64,000 nt of DNA, taken from the NCBI GenBank assembly GCA_963281255.1, contig OY725488.1, forward strand, positions 7,041,524-7,105,523, read 5' to 3'. The stretch's first letter is position 1; each line of letters begins with the position of its first letter. Position numbers and translations under genes: made by a program. This document shows positions 36,665 to 48,278 of the stretch, in pieces. The DNA is from Aphrocallistes beatrix. Lineage: Eukaryota; Porifera; Hexactinellida; Sceptrulophora; Aphrocallistidae. The notes below the pieces were generated by a model that was not told where the DNA came from, ran no database searches, and worked only from the letters and a program-made list of their open reading frames with translations.

Positions 36665-39348
36665 ATGTCGCATTCTGCTTTTTCTCAAATGGACTCCGAA
36701 TCTTTGAAGAGATTTACCGATATGAGTGAACAAGAAAAACAGGCAGTTTTAGCCCTGTTGCATTTGCCACAACTTGGAAATACCAAACGATATTCTCAAT
36801 CCGACTCAGATGAGTCACATAACTCAGAAAAGACATTAGGAGTGTCACCAAATAACAGCCTCATGACACCAAGCAACATTCACTCAGGCTCAGAAAATCA
36901 CATGTCGCTAGACGACGAGTCACCGTCTAATAACACTTCTTTAAATAACGGGTTTGTGCCAATAGGTAAGTCTATTTTACAACTGTTTTTTTCTTAGTAG
37001 AATCAATTCTTCATATCAGTCTTTCCTAGATCATAAATCTCAAGAAATTAAGCGTAAAGACCCGACTAACACAGAAGTCCTAAACGTGTCCTTCAATACC
37101 ATCAACCTGGATGAGAAGGATAGAATGTGTAAAGGCAGTAAAACGGATGGAGAAGTAACTGTTAGTCCGTGTTCTCCTGTCATTTCCAATCCGCAAGTTT
37201 CTTGCTCTCCGAAGCTTTCTCCTCGCGTGAGTAGTGCTTGCTCTGAAGAAGTTGCTGAAGCTTTTCAGGGACAATTCACTGAGACTCTGCGAACCAAAAA
37301 TGTAAATTAGACATACTTATTTAAATTAATTAGAAAAAATGGGAAATTTTAAATGTATACGGGTAACTAATTTAAAAATATCTAAGAAGTAGAAAACACA
37401 TTCTTTTACCAGCTCCTAAAATAAATATAGAACGTGTCAAAGTGCATCCATTTATAATGAACGTCGATAAAATATCAAAATTTATTTTGAGGATTCGCTT
37501 GATATTTTCCTATTCATACGATGTCGCGTTGCTGCGGCTGCAACAGAATTGGTGGTTAAGGACTTGGTCTCGGCTTTCAAACTAGCACTTCTCTTGTTTC
37601 ATTGATTCTAAAATGAAGGCCATTTGACAGATGATTATGAAACAGGCCTTGATTGAATGGATTTCTGTTTAATCAGCTGAAAGATCTCGTAGAGGGAAAT
37701 CTAGAAAAGTAAATGATTAGTAAGGCATTTAAGCACCATATTATGAGACAAACTAGAACATTGTGTTAAGTTGACCCATTCATACATACCAACCTGAGCC
37801 ATGATAAAAGCGGGACGCAGCGTTGAATTTCGCGGGACATGGCGGGACGCAATAGAAAAGTATTATACATAGAATCAAAAAAAGCTGGACATAATGGGGA
37901 AATTTCAAGTAAAAACGGGACACTCATGAAAATTAGCTCATTAGAAGAGTGAACAAAGTGGGACGTCCCGCAAAGAACGGGACAGTTGGCATGTATGCCC
38001 ATTTGATGATTCATAACTTCGGAATGTTGTAAAACGCTCTCAATTAATTTTAATCTATTTCCAAAGGACGGGAGTGCACGCCGCCCAATGAACGCTTACA
38101 TGCTGTTCTGCAAGATGAACCGAACACGAGTTAAGGAAAAGAATCCTGGCCTCTCCAACCGAGAGATTAGTCAGATACTAGGCAAGATGTGGCATGATCT
38201 AGACAAGGAAGAGTGGCAGAAGTACACCAATATGGCATTTGAGGTTTGACTTTTCTTGATATTATCATGGCTTGACGTGTTTTATGGTGTATCATATAAA
38301 GCTCGTAGATATGACTGGTACACATCTGGAAATTCAAATTAGCCGATGTAATTTAGTATTATGCATAACTTCTATGTATGGAACTTCGACTCTTGTTCCA
38401 ATCAAACAGTTGTCCAGATTAAACGGTTACTCAATAAATTACTGAGTTGACTGTATATAACGTCTAACCATAGTTCCACAATGTAAAATTTACGATGTCC
38501 CTGATTTAATTTATTCCTTTCTATAGCTAAGAAAAGCTCATTATGTGGCTTATCCTGATTTCAAATGGTCCAAGAAGCAAAAACGTCCAGCTTCATACCC
38601 TTCAAAGCGTAAGTGAAAGTAAAAATATTAGACTTTGGTTAGATAGTATTATGAAACTAGAACTAACTTAGAATTTTTGATTAACATATTCTATTGATCT
38701 CTCTGCTCTACAGGTTCTCAGTTAGAAGATGGAGATATCAGCAACATTCGACCAAGGTCAATGTTGTATCCTGAAATGGACTTCATCAATCGTAACGTTG
38801 TACCATACACTTACAAGCCTCTTCCATTTAATTTCAAAAAAGAGCTTACTCTCCTACATCCGTCATCTCTCCACTCTGTCAAACACTCCCGTATTCCGGC
38901 AGGTTCTACATACCGTATTGACAATCTCACTGAGCTTCCATGTAATCGCTCTTCTGATGATTCTTCAGTAGAAAATCTCACAAAAACTGATGACATCACA
39001 CCTGTTAAGAAACGAAAGGTCATCACTCCGAATCCAGGACAATTGCATTCGGTCAGTCCTGAAGAACTGCTACAGCATTATTTGATTCCAAATTTAGTTA
39101 CGCCTATTTCGGCTCTATTTCGAACTCCAATCTCCTCAAACATTCAAGCCCTGCCCGGCGCTTCCAGGCAGAGTAGTTCTGAAATGCAACAAGCTAGCCA
39201 GGCGCATTTAGCTATCCCCATGTACCACGCAGGAGCTGTCGCATCTCTCATGAGTCAAGGCTTCCAACTGATCCCTACTGACTTCAAATCACATTATTTC
39301 ACACTCCAGCATGGACTTTTACAAACTGAAAAATTGAGGAATGATTAA
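36665..39348 (+). CDS. HMG-box transcription factor, Capicua/BBX-like box
   Basis: Five exons join in phase: 36665-36965, 37030-37301, 38067-38243, 38527-38608, 38714-39348, giving 488 residues. The HMG box (about 195-270) runs ARRPMNAYMLFCKMNRTRV, then NREISQILGKMWHDLD, then KAHYVAYPDFKW. It lacks the SOX signature (FMVWSR) and the TCF/LEF pattern, and by eye it is closest to the Capicua and BBX boxes (RRPMNAF(M/L)xF.K, ILG..W, KYxxxA, P...KW). The first 190 residues are Ser/Asn-rich with several SP sites. PVKKRKV in the C-terminal exon is a strong monopartite nuclear signal. The protein is far shorter than Capicua and no Capicua C-terminal motif is seen, so orthology is not claimed. It probably binds TGAATGAA- or minor-groove AT-type sites, by analogy only. 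Confidence 0.75.
37781..37997. mobile_element. MITE of the GCCAACTGTCCCG family, copy 2, in an intron
   Basis: The ends CATACATACCAACCTGAGCC and GACAGTTGGCATGTATG lie in the intron 37302-38066 of the HMG-box gene, just before the HMG-box exon. Internal GCGGGACGC and GGGACGTCCCGC motifs match the other copies. Confidence 0.75.
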
Positions 39349-39634
39349 TCGCAATTAATCAGATTTCTACTTTTCTTAATCAGATTTCTACTTTTTACGC
39401 TTTATTAACCTTGCAAGCACTGCTATACGCCAGACATGCAAATCCCACATCGTTGTTACAAACGCCCGCTGTATCATACGATGTTATCTTAACATAAGCT
39501 ATTAAATAAGCTGTTATTAATTATTTTATTCTCTCATTTTGTTGTTTTACTATTAATTAACTAATTGTACATATCTTGTTTTTCGCTAATCTTAAGCTCT
39601 ATGGCGTGTTATTCTAATGACTGTGTTACTCATA

Positions 39635-40569
39635 CACTGCCTGGCCATAAGTGTTCGAACACCATATTGATCTACATCATAAGTAATACTAAAATGGGTC
39701 TACTCATGGTGGCCAATTCATTCAAACGACGACAACCACTGAAAATCTGATATCAAATTTGATGTCTACACACTAGAATTACTCTGTTCAGAAGTTTTTC
39801 TATTGATCAATTATACCTCAAAGTAAATTTATATCGTTTGTGCCATCTTGATCCACTTGCTCTTATTTTATATAATGGTAATAGTAATGGAAAGTGGTAT
39901 AGGGTGACACAGGGTTGGCAGGTTTTGTCCATGTGGTAAAAACCGTCCTGTCCAAAACCTCCTGACTGGACAAAACTGGTCAAAACCTAATTATAATACT
40001 AATGCATGTTACTTCTTACTTGTATATTTTAATAAGATGTACATAAATATGCTGAATACATAATTGAATCAATGGGCCTTCCTCCTTGTGTCATTTCAAA
40101 TTGGTCAATTCAAATAAGATAAACAATCTGCACGATACCACACATTTTACCACTTTACTGTTTCATTGTATAAGTAGTCAATAGTATATTACCAACTCAA
40201 AATAAGATATCTTAACAAGTTTTATACGTTTTCAGTGTTTCTTATTATTCAAGGATATAGTATTGACCAGTATTGACCGGTTTTGACCGGTAAAAACCGG
40301 GTTTTTCCCACTGTCCGTCCAAAACCAGTATTGGACAGGACAAAACCCAACCCTGGGGTGACACCGTTGGTAGGAATTGCCGCTTTAGAAAGGATTAATA
40401 TATGGAAAGCTTCTAAACCGAGTAATTCGAGTGTGCAGATTTCGAATTTGATGTTAGATCTTCAGTAACTGTCATGGTTTGAATGAATTGACCTCCATGG
40501 GTAGACCCATTTTAGTACTATTTATGATGCAAAGCAATATGGTGTTCGAATACTTATGGCCAGGCAGTG
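39635..40569. mobile_element. Tc1/mariner-like element, interrupted by a hAT MITE
   Basis: Long inverted termini, about 35 bp with one mismatch, begin CACTGCCTGGCCATAAGTGT and are flanked by TA (39633-39634 and 40570-40571). Without the insertion the element would be about 480 bp. It shares its terminal motif with the element at 5570. No transposase is visible. Confidence 0.9.
39910..40354. mobile_element. hAT MITE nested in a Tc1-like element
   Basis: It starts CAGGGTTGGCAGG and ends CCAACCCTG, with mirrored AAAACC/GGTTTT motifs inside. Perfect 8-bp duplications GGGTGACA lie at 39902-39909 and 40355-40362. Its termini match the element at 6840, so the same family has inserted at least twice in this window. 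Confidence 0.92.
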
Positions 40570-41060
40570 TATATTTATTGATCACACGTGTTAGTGTTCT
40601 TCATATTATTAGATTTGCAGTATTGACAAAGGATCGTACTACTTTCGTACGTTTGTCTACTCCCCTCGACCAGGGCAGGATTTACAACTGAATGGCCCTT
40701 AGGCTAGTAGACCATCGAATGGGGTAATCTACTTGGTAAATCCGGCCCTGCTCTTCACATATATTTGCATTTGATTTGTTAATCTCGTTAGATTAATGCT
40801 CCATACTTCCTATAGACAAACATTGTTGCTGTCTAGTACACATGCTATATTATTATTCATGTTTAGTCGGAACAAAAGCTCAATTGCTTGGAGTGGATGT
40901 TTAAATTTATTGATAATATAATCCATCCGTTCAGGCAATATTTTCTTTTCTTTTTTCTCCATCTTCCCTCAAAACATGCCATATCATGCTGACGCATGAT
41001 GTGGCATGTTTTTGGTTATATTATCTTCAGCTAAAATGGAATATTACTCACTCAATACTA

Positions 41061-41190
41061 CATACTTGCCAATCTCTGCAAGGAAAAAGCGGGACATAAG
41101 TAGTATTTAGCTGAACATAGTATATTTGCATAGGTCCTATACACTGAAAAGCGGGACGTCCCTCCAAAAACGGGACAGTTGGCAAGTATG
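41061..41190. mobile_element. MITE of the GCCAACTGTCCCG family, copy 3
   Basis: CATACTTGCCAATCTCTGC at the left and CGGGACAGTTGGCAAGTATG at the right, 130 bp, with internal AGCGGGAC motifs. It is the copy with the clearest terminal inverted repeat (CATACTTGCCAA). Confidence 0.85.
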
Positions 41191-42607
41191 TAACTAATTA
41201 TCACAAATAAATTAACCACATCTTTCACACCTTTGACATTTATATATTACAATAAACTTGAGATCTTTATTAATTTACGATTTATTAATGTAGGTAAGAT
41301 ATTCTACTATGCAGACTTCTTCGAAAGCTCTAATGAGAATATTTCTCACGGTATTGTGACATACATGTATTTTCTCTTCCAGTCCCTCATCACTTACTGG
41401 AGCTGCAGTAGCTGTCCGTCGACCTACATATTTTTCACTTTCATTTTATGGATTTGTTAAATATCAAATTCAGAGAATTAATCGTCTATTTTCTACTTAT
41501 TATCGATATTCTGTTTAATTCAAAGAACTTTAGTTAGTAAATGTTTTAATCAAAATCTGTTGGCTGAAAACTATTATTACAACAGCTGACTACATTTCTA
41601 TGTCCACTACTTTCTTCTGTCTTTATACTCGTACCATCGGCATCTTGGACAGTCTGCTCTCTCACATGATTTTATAATATTAGACAGTTTAATCATTGAA
41701 TATGTGCAGGAGATATTAAATTATTCCAATTTGGGTGACTAGTTGTAAACTTACATCTAACATCATTATGCACCCAGACTAGATTGGATCAACTCTACTT
41801 ATGTGGTTCAGTCATGGAATACTTGTAACCTGAAAAATCATTGCATCATCATCTTGCTCGCTGAATAAGGATCTATTGCGGGTAGAGTAATTAAATATCA
41901 GTAATTTTGAGAATAGTTGTGAATAGTGTATATAAATTTATGTTCAATTTTCTTAGTGAAACCCCGAGATAACCCGAAATTAGTACCTGGAACAGTTATA
42001 AAACAAAAGATTGATTTATACACGTAGAACTTTCTATTCCATATTGCAAGATATGGTGGATTTGTGATCCAATCGATAGAATAGTACGGTACTAGTATAA
42101 TGATTCGTGATGCACTTTTCTAAAATTCCTGCTTACTTCAGTGAAGAATACTACAGTGACAGAATTAGATGGAAGTTTGTCTCTTATTGGTATTTTAATA
42201 ATATTATGTTTGTGTTTTAAATCTTGGTAGTACTATGGAAATCGAAGCATATGCAGGAACCCTGGTTGTTTTTCATGTTTCAGTTACCTTTTATTGATTT
42301 GTTGAACTTGGAAATTGCTAGCATTTTATTTATACACATTTTTAAAGATTGGCTTAATTAGAAATACTGATCAATGTATATTAAAAAAACTCGATTGTTG
42401 TATGTATACAGGCCTCTCAACCTGTAATTTAACTAAATCGTGTGATCACAAGTGACAAATCGTGAGACACACGAGATCGTGAGAATTGAGAGGCCTGTGT
42501 ACATAGTTTATACAAATACAGTCTAGTATAAAGTAGAGCTCGGTACTACTTGGCTCAAGACGTACACTCGGTTAGTACTTCCTTACGGGTACGTTATCCG
42601 AGCCCGA

Positions 42608-42770
42608 CTGTACTCGAATAATCGCCCCCCCCCCCTCCCCGACAGAAGAAGGTTCTATATTTTTGCTGTCCCCTAGAATAAGTATTATATAACAGCAAAT
42701 TCTTCCCTCCTACCGTTTATCCAATCACTCGTGCGGCTATAATAATTGAAAAGTCTCATCACTGAATTTA
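42608..42770. repeat. Dispersed repeat, CGAATAGTA family, copy 3
   Basis: TACTCGAATAATCG plus a long C-run, then TAGAATAAG, AACAGCAAATTCTTCCCTCC and TTTATCCAATCACTCGTG follow the same order as at 5195 and 19670. A weaker fourth copy may lie at 43300-43405. Confidence 0.65.
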
Positions 42771-43060
42771 TCATTGTCACTTTTTTTTATAAAGGTTCAG
42801 TTTTTCTTCTACAGTTCATCATCGTCATTATATGTGCTTCTGTATACTCTTATAATGGTATTAATGTGCAACTTACATATGTAACCATGTTTTAGGATGA
42901 TAAGATGATGGGCTCCCGTTCACTCCGTAAGGCTCTTATATTACTTGGTTTTACTAGGCGCATATACGTAGGACGCCTCAGGTGGACACAAAGTGTCTTC
43001 AGCCGTGAAGTGAGCTTGTATTATAAATTGTTTCTGGCCCTGGGTTTAGTATTAAATAAG

Positions 43061-43082
43061 ATGTCTATGTCTATGTCTATGT
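43061..43082. repeat. ATGTCT microsatellite
   Basis: About three and a half units of the hexamer ATGTCT. Confidence 0.75.
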
Positions 43083-43758
43083 AATTCAATTGGAATAAAA
43101 TGCATCGTAAGGATTGATTGCATTGGGACCCATTTCATATTATCCGCTGAGTTCAATACATTATTTTAAAGTTCCTAGTAAACCACTTCGTATTTAGTGG
43201 CTTACAAACGAATTATTATGCTTTTGGAGCACAATTTCTACTTGTATAAATTTGTTGTAGCAGTTGTATTGCCATTTATAAATAGATTATACTATTATCT
43301 TCTATACCGTAGTCCTCCACTCCCAAAGACAGAGTATACTTTTTGGTACTCCTTAGAATATCTTAACAGCAAATTATTGTCTCTTCTCATTTATCAGATC
43401 ATTCGAAATTATTAACTTAATTAATGGTGACTTATATCTATATAATGGCGATGGAAAATCAATTATTTCCATATACTGTTCAAGACAATTTTTGTATTAA
43501 ATCAGATGTCGTATCGAGTTGACGGGTTGCTAGCTGTAGAGTAATGAATATCATTGAACATTTATTGATTTATAATTATAATCATGGTACCTCCAGAATA
43601 CCTGCTGAAGTCAGGCACAATTACAGTAACCATTACAAACAATAAGAAACCCGTTTTATTAATAAAACACATAGCTTCAAAGATTAAACTTGAGATGGTT
43701 ACATTATCGGTTGTTTTTGGAGGTCATTTACCCCAGACGTGGCCTAGGATCTAATATA

Positions 43759-44071
43759 CAGTGATTCTCAAAGTGGGCCGAGCCCCCCCAGGGGGCGCTG
43801 AAAGGTTGTTGGGGGGGGGGGGGGGGGCGCTAATGTGTTTTGTTAGCAATACATCTACGATATTTGAACCTCAATGTGTATTCCAGAATATTGATGGTCA
43901 ATCTTTGAAACAAATTTCAATATTCACTGTAGTTGTTAGAGCTAGACAGTACAATAATCACACTGTCAATGGTTTCCCGTGACTAATTAATACAATAATT
44001 ACACTGTTGATGGCTTACAGATCATGAATAAGGGGAGGGGGCGGTGTGCTAAATTAGTTTGAGAAACACTG
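43759..44071. mobile_element. hAT-like element with long poly-G run
   Basis: CAGTGATTCTCAAAG at the left and GTTTGAGAAACACTG at the right are hAT (Charlie-type) termini. ATCTAATA follows the right end (44072-44079) and occurs two bases before the left end (43749-43756), so the duplication is nearly intact. A run of roughly 18 G lies near 43811. Confidence 0.75.
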
Positions 44072-44185
44072 ATCTAATACATGCGTCTCACTACTTTCAA
44101 TACAAAAATAATCATGCAAGTGAGTAGGATACATATCAGTAAATTCAATTTCTCTTCTGAAAGAGTCATATATGTAGTCTTTTTA

Positions 44186-44946
44186 TAGGCGTAACGTTCC
44201 TGGGGGCAGGGAGGCCTGCCCCACCCCCCAGATTTTTATAGCGATGGGGAGGCCATAGTCTGCCCCCAGATTTATGCACTGAAACCTAGTACGTATTTGT
44301 ATTTATATTCGTGGACACATTACACCGTAGAATAGATCTAATATGACATTTCACTAGTCTAGATTTTAAAATCCTTTTAAATTTTCTCCCGCATTATTCC
44401 AAAACCATACTCACTTGCAGAGGATTAAAAGCGCGCCAGCCTCGGCTCCTAATTAAATAAAGGGCGCACTCCCGCTCCCGCTCTTGAAATAAAGGAACCC
44501 GACCTCTATGCACTCTTCAAAAAGGTTCTCCGGGTTCCGCTACTGTATTTTCAAGAGGAGTGCACTCCTCGCTCGCAACAGGAACGCCGCTCTTTGAGGC
44601 GCGCTCCTTTGATGCTCTGCTTATTAGCAGTTCAAGTCCATGCATCTGCACTATATTGTTTTTTGTAATATGTCGCCGTGCCACTATGAGGAGGTGCTTC
44701 TCTGAGGAGAGGAGAAGATGCTTAAAGCTATCATACCAAATCTCCAATGCTCTGTGTTGTCCATGTTTGTCTACCAGTTAGTCCGTGTGAGTGTTTAACT
44801 ATTTCTCTCGCTGTTGAGAAGAGTTCGTACTTTCTTTATTTTCGGGGAGGCATGCCCCCCAGCCCCCCCCCCCCCCCCCCCCATTTTGAACGCTCGCTCG
44901 GCGCACCCACACATTTTTGAAAAAAAATGAGACCGTTATGCCTATG
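44186..44946. mobile_element. Inverted-repeat block with poly-C run
   Basis: ATAGGCGTAACG at the left is mirrored by CGTTATGCCTAT at the right. In between, a homopolymer of about 20 C lies near 44860-44882, and the GC-rich part at 44400-44760 contains short open frames I do not recognise. Probably a decayed DNA transposon. Confidence 0.5.
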
Positions 44947-45262
44947 GTTATTTATCTATGCAGATTTATAACCATAAGTACAAACGATGCATACACCATA
45001 TTTTAATCTCCATGTAGTCAAAATACCTCCATAATTATAATTGGCCCCAATGTCATGATAATTTGACTCGTATAGGACGTATAGTTTATATTTGGCTGTT
45101 TGATCCCTGATTAGTCACATAACATTACTAAGGACTATTTTAGTGCAGGCAACAAATTACTCTAACTCTATTAAAACAGGAATTCCTATTTAATATGTTT
45201 GTATTCGATAAATTTCATTTTAATCTCTTCTAATTTCTCTAACCTTCTTCTATCAACCATAG

Positions 45263-45275
45263 CCTGGTCGTTACA
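45263..45275 (+). promoter_or_regulatory. Short 5' leader after an acceptor-like site
   Basis: A strong pyrimidine tract (45224-45260) ends in AG at 45261-45262, only 13 bp before the USP start codon. No upstream exon was recognised. It could be a cis-spliced leader or a trans-splice acceptor. Confidence 0.35.
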
Positions 45276-48200
45276 ATGAGCAGCGTTGATGCTGACGGTG
45301 AATGGAAAAGTGACCATTTTGCTCCTGGGATTGTTGCAGACGATTACAAACCTCAGATGAACGAAGATCAACTGATACAATCCACTTCTGACCTCACCCA
45401 GGAACCCTCTCCCTTGGACACGGGGAGATTGCCAAATGCTCTCCTCTCCAAAATAACCTATGAACCCTCTGAACCCTCTGAGTCTCCTTATCTGGAGGAT
45501 GCGAACGCACAGCCGGGAGTGTGTGGGCTGCGCAACTTGGGGAACACCTGTTACATGAACGCTGGAATCCAGGCACTTCTGAGTGTAGCACGTCTAACTC
45601 AGTACTTCAACTCCACTAGCACATCTTCAGAGCACTGCCCGCTATTGACTGACAATGCGATGGATAGCAAAGATTTTGATAAATTCCTGAGTCAAGTGGA
45701 CTCGTTACTCTTCCGTGCATACTCCAGACTCTCTCGGTCTGTCTGGTCAGGAAAATATTCCTACCTCACTCCCACTAATTTCAAGGCCTTCCTGGGGGAG
45801 GCTTTCCATCCTTTCAGAGGGTACAAGGCACACGACTGCCAAGAGTTTATGGGCGTCTTTCTCGACCACATGAACGCCGTTCTCAAAACGGAAAGACTGA
45901 AGTTCTCAAACACAGACGAGTTACTCTCCTCTGAACCATCTAAAAAGTCCCCCCGGTTAGAAGGGGAAGACACCTCTCCATCTGTCAACCACTTGCCTCA
46001 GATAATAAGCGAGGAGCCGACGGTGGTGGAGGATGCGTTCATGGGGCTGTTCTCTACGAAAATAACTTGCTCCGAGTGCAGACAGGAGATTTTACTGGAG
46101 GAACCGTTCTTCTTCCTTTCTGTTCCTCTGCCTCGAGGTTTTGAGAGACAGGTAATAACTAGGTTCCCCGAACTACTCTGCGCTTTCATATTCACTCCAC
46201 TCCACTCCTTTAGTTCCGAATCACCTGGTGTCCTCTAACCCCTATCCCATCTGGAGAAGACTGTTTGGCTCCAGACTCCACGCCCATCTCAGTGACAGAG
46301 TGCCTAGTTACCGTGTTCAAAAATCAAAACGTGTCCGACCTGAAGACCTCGCTCCTGCAGATGATGGCACTGAGTGTGGCGCCTGCCGCTGTGTCGCTAG
46401 TAGAGGTAAGCGGGAGCACACCTCATCGCTTACTTCAAGACGCACTCATTGTTTCCTACATCAAGGATGATTTCAGGTCTGTGTACGCTGTAGAAATGAA
46501 GGTCACCCCCTCTTCCAGCCTTGACAGGGTCGCCACGAGTCCTCTCAGTGAGGACGCTGAAGTCACAGTTTCGAAGCCGCTCATTCCGAGCATCAACGGC
46601 GTTGTTAGCTCCACCACAGGAGAGGACATCCCTGGTGCCAACTCTACCCCTCACCAAACTGCGGAAGATGCACCCTCTAAAGAGAAGGAAGACCCTCCTG
46701 TCAACCCGGCCTCTCTCTCCTACCACACGTGTGCCATCTGTCTAGAAGAAATCCAGGACACAGACCTGATGGTGCACCCCACCTGTGGCTGTACCCTGTG
46801 CGAGACCTGCCTCAGTCTGAACTGCTCCCGCGTTACGGACTCCGGGGACACGCCCTGTCCGGTCTGCTCCGAGGCAACCACCACCGAATCTTTCATCCCC
46901 TACCCCCAGCTGCAGACCTACCAGCCTGAGACCAAGAGGGTTCCCATGTTTGTCATATTTCGACACAAGACCCCTCTTGATACGCCAGACGGGGATCGGC
47001 GGAGCCATAAGCTACAGCCTTTCTCGCACCCATGTCTCATGGAGGTGGACAACCATCTGAAGGGATACCAGCTCTACTCATGGGTCACTGAGTTGCCTCG
47101 GCCCTCTATCTTTCAGTTGGACCTAACCTTCCAACTTAGTCTGACCGACGATCTGCAAGACACCCGTCAAGTGCCTCCTGATTTTAGTGACGTCATCGTG
47201 AGACCCTCAGACCGGCTATTCGTAAGTGTTCGAGAAGAGAGCTGTAGCACACGAGCAATCTGTTCGATTGAATTATTTACTCTCTTAGGTAGATTTCGAA
47301 GCTGTTCCTGACATGGTCGTTGAGGCCGCTGGGAAGAAAATGAAACACGCTTCTGTCGAGGAAGAGAGACGAGAGCCACTCACTCTCTGGAACTGTCTGG
47401 AAGCGTTCTCTCAATTAGAATTCCTCGGTCCTGAGAATATGTGGTTCTGCCCAAAGTGCGAGGAGAGCAAGTCAGCGGAGAAGTTCATCCGCATCAAAGA
47501 GCTCCCTTCTACGCTCATCATACACTTGAAGAGATTCGCGTTTCACGGCAGTCGGGGCGACAAGATCGATGCTCCGGTCAAATTTCCTTTCTCCGATACA
47601 GACTTTAGCAGTTATGTCTTCTCCTCAGACTCCACTCAGACTCACAGACTCTCTCCCTCCTCTCCTGCGTACGACCTTATCAGCTGTGTGTGCCACTTCG
47701 GTGGGCTGCATGGGGGCCACTACACTGCTTACACTAAACACCCCATCTCTCAAGATTGGGTCTACTATAACGACCACAAAGCTGAGCTCCGGAATCCAGA
47801 GGAGCAGACAGACACATGCAAGGAGGCCTACATCCTCATTTACCAGCAGAGAGGAGAGTCCGCGCAGATCCAGGCCTCCACTGAGCTGGAGGAGAGAGAG
47901 GAGGAGAGAAGGATGGTGCAGCTGATCGTCGAGAGGATCCAGAGAGAGGAGGCAGCAAAGGTTGTGTATGGTCCCGCTCCTGCTCCCGTATCCGGTCCAA
48001 CCCAGAACCCATTCATCAAGGACACGTATATGATTGATTTTGAGGAGTTCAGTGAGGATTACTACCCGGACAACCCATCCTCTGCACGAGTGATTACCGA
48101 TGGTATCGATACGAGTGCTTCCGGTCAATCGAAAGAGGCAGACCTTTCAGAGAACAACGACACTTTGACAATAGCAGACACACAAGTGTCCTCAGCTGAT

Positions 48201-48278
48201 TCTACTGATAAATCTCCCAAAATAAACGTTGCCGTAACAGATCATAACTTGGATTTCCAATGGGATCACATCATGTAG
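45276..48278 (+). CDS. Ubiquitin-specific protease with RING-like insert
   Basis: Three exons join in phase 0: 45276-46151, 46214-47221, 47289-48278, giving 957 residues. An acidic N-terminus of about 80 residues precedes the USP domain. The Cys box GLRNLGNTCYMNAGIQALL holds the nucleophile C92; the His box GGLHGGHYTAY holds H772. The finger cysteines CSEC and WFCPKC are present. Between the two halves, as in USP4/15/19, lies a long insert with a UBL-like stretch (about 305-385) and, at 465-510, a zinc-finger pattern C-x2-C-x14-C-x-C-x2-C-x2-C-x15-C-x2-C (CAIC, CGCTLCETC, CPVC). This is RING spacing with Cys in place of His, and it keeps the Ile and Pro that contact E2s. USP19 carries a MYND finger at a comparable place. 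No DUSP domain is seen. The tail contains a Glu/Arg-rich helix (about 825-860). Predicted role: deubiquitination, perhaps joined to E3 activity; substrates unknown. Confidence 0.88.

Larger units (their letters stand above)
39349..45275. other. Intergenic interval, transposon-rich
   Basis: About 5.9 kb with no host gene found. Contents include nested Tc1/hAT elements (39635-40569), MITE copy 3 (41061-41190), a CGAATAGTA repeat (42608-42770), a GTCTAT microsatellite (43061-43082), a hAT element with a poly-G run (43759-44071) and an inverted-repeat block with a poly-C run (44186-44946). Confidence 0.55.

Noticed and set aside
38067-38608. SOX family assignment for the HMG box
   Set aside because: The SOX signature FMVWSR and the RPRRK-type end are missing; LFCK and PDFKW fit Capicua/BBX-type boxes better.
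45276-45520. DUSP or UBL domain at the USP N-terminus
   Set aside because: The first 80 residues are acidic and Ser/Pro-rich and do not show the DUSP or UBL patterns of USP4/15.
46430-48128. Long minus-strand open frames across the USP gene
   Set aside because: They lie opposite well-conserved USP exons with GC-rich third positions and show no recognisable domains.
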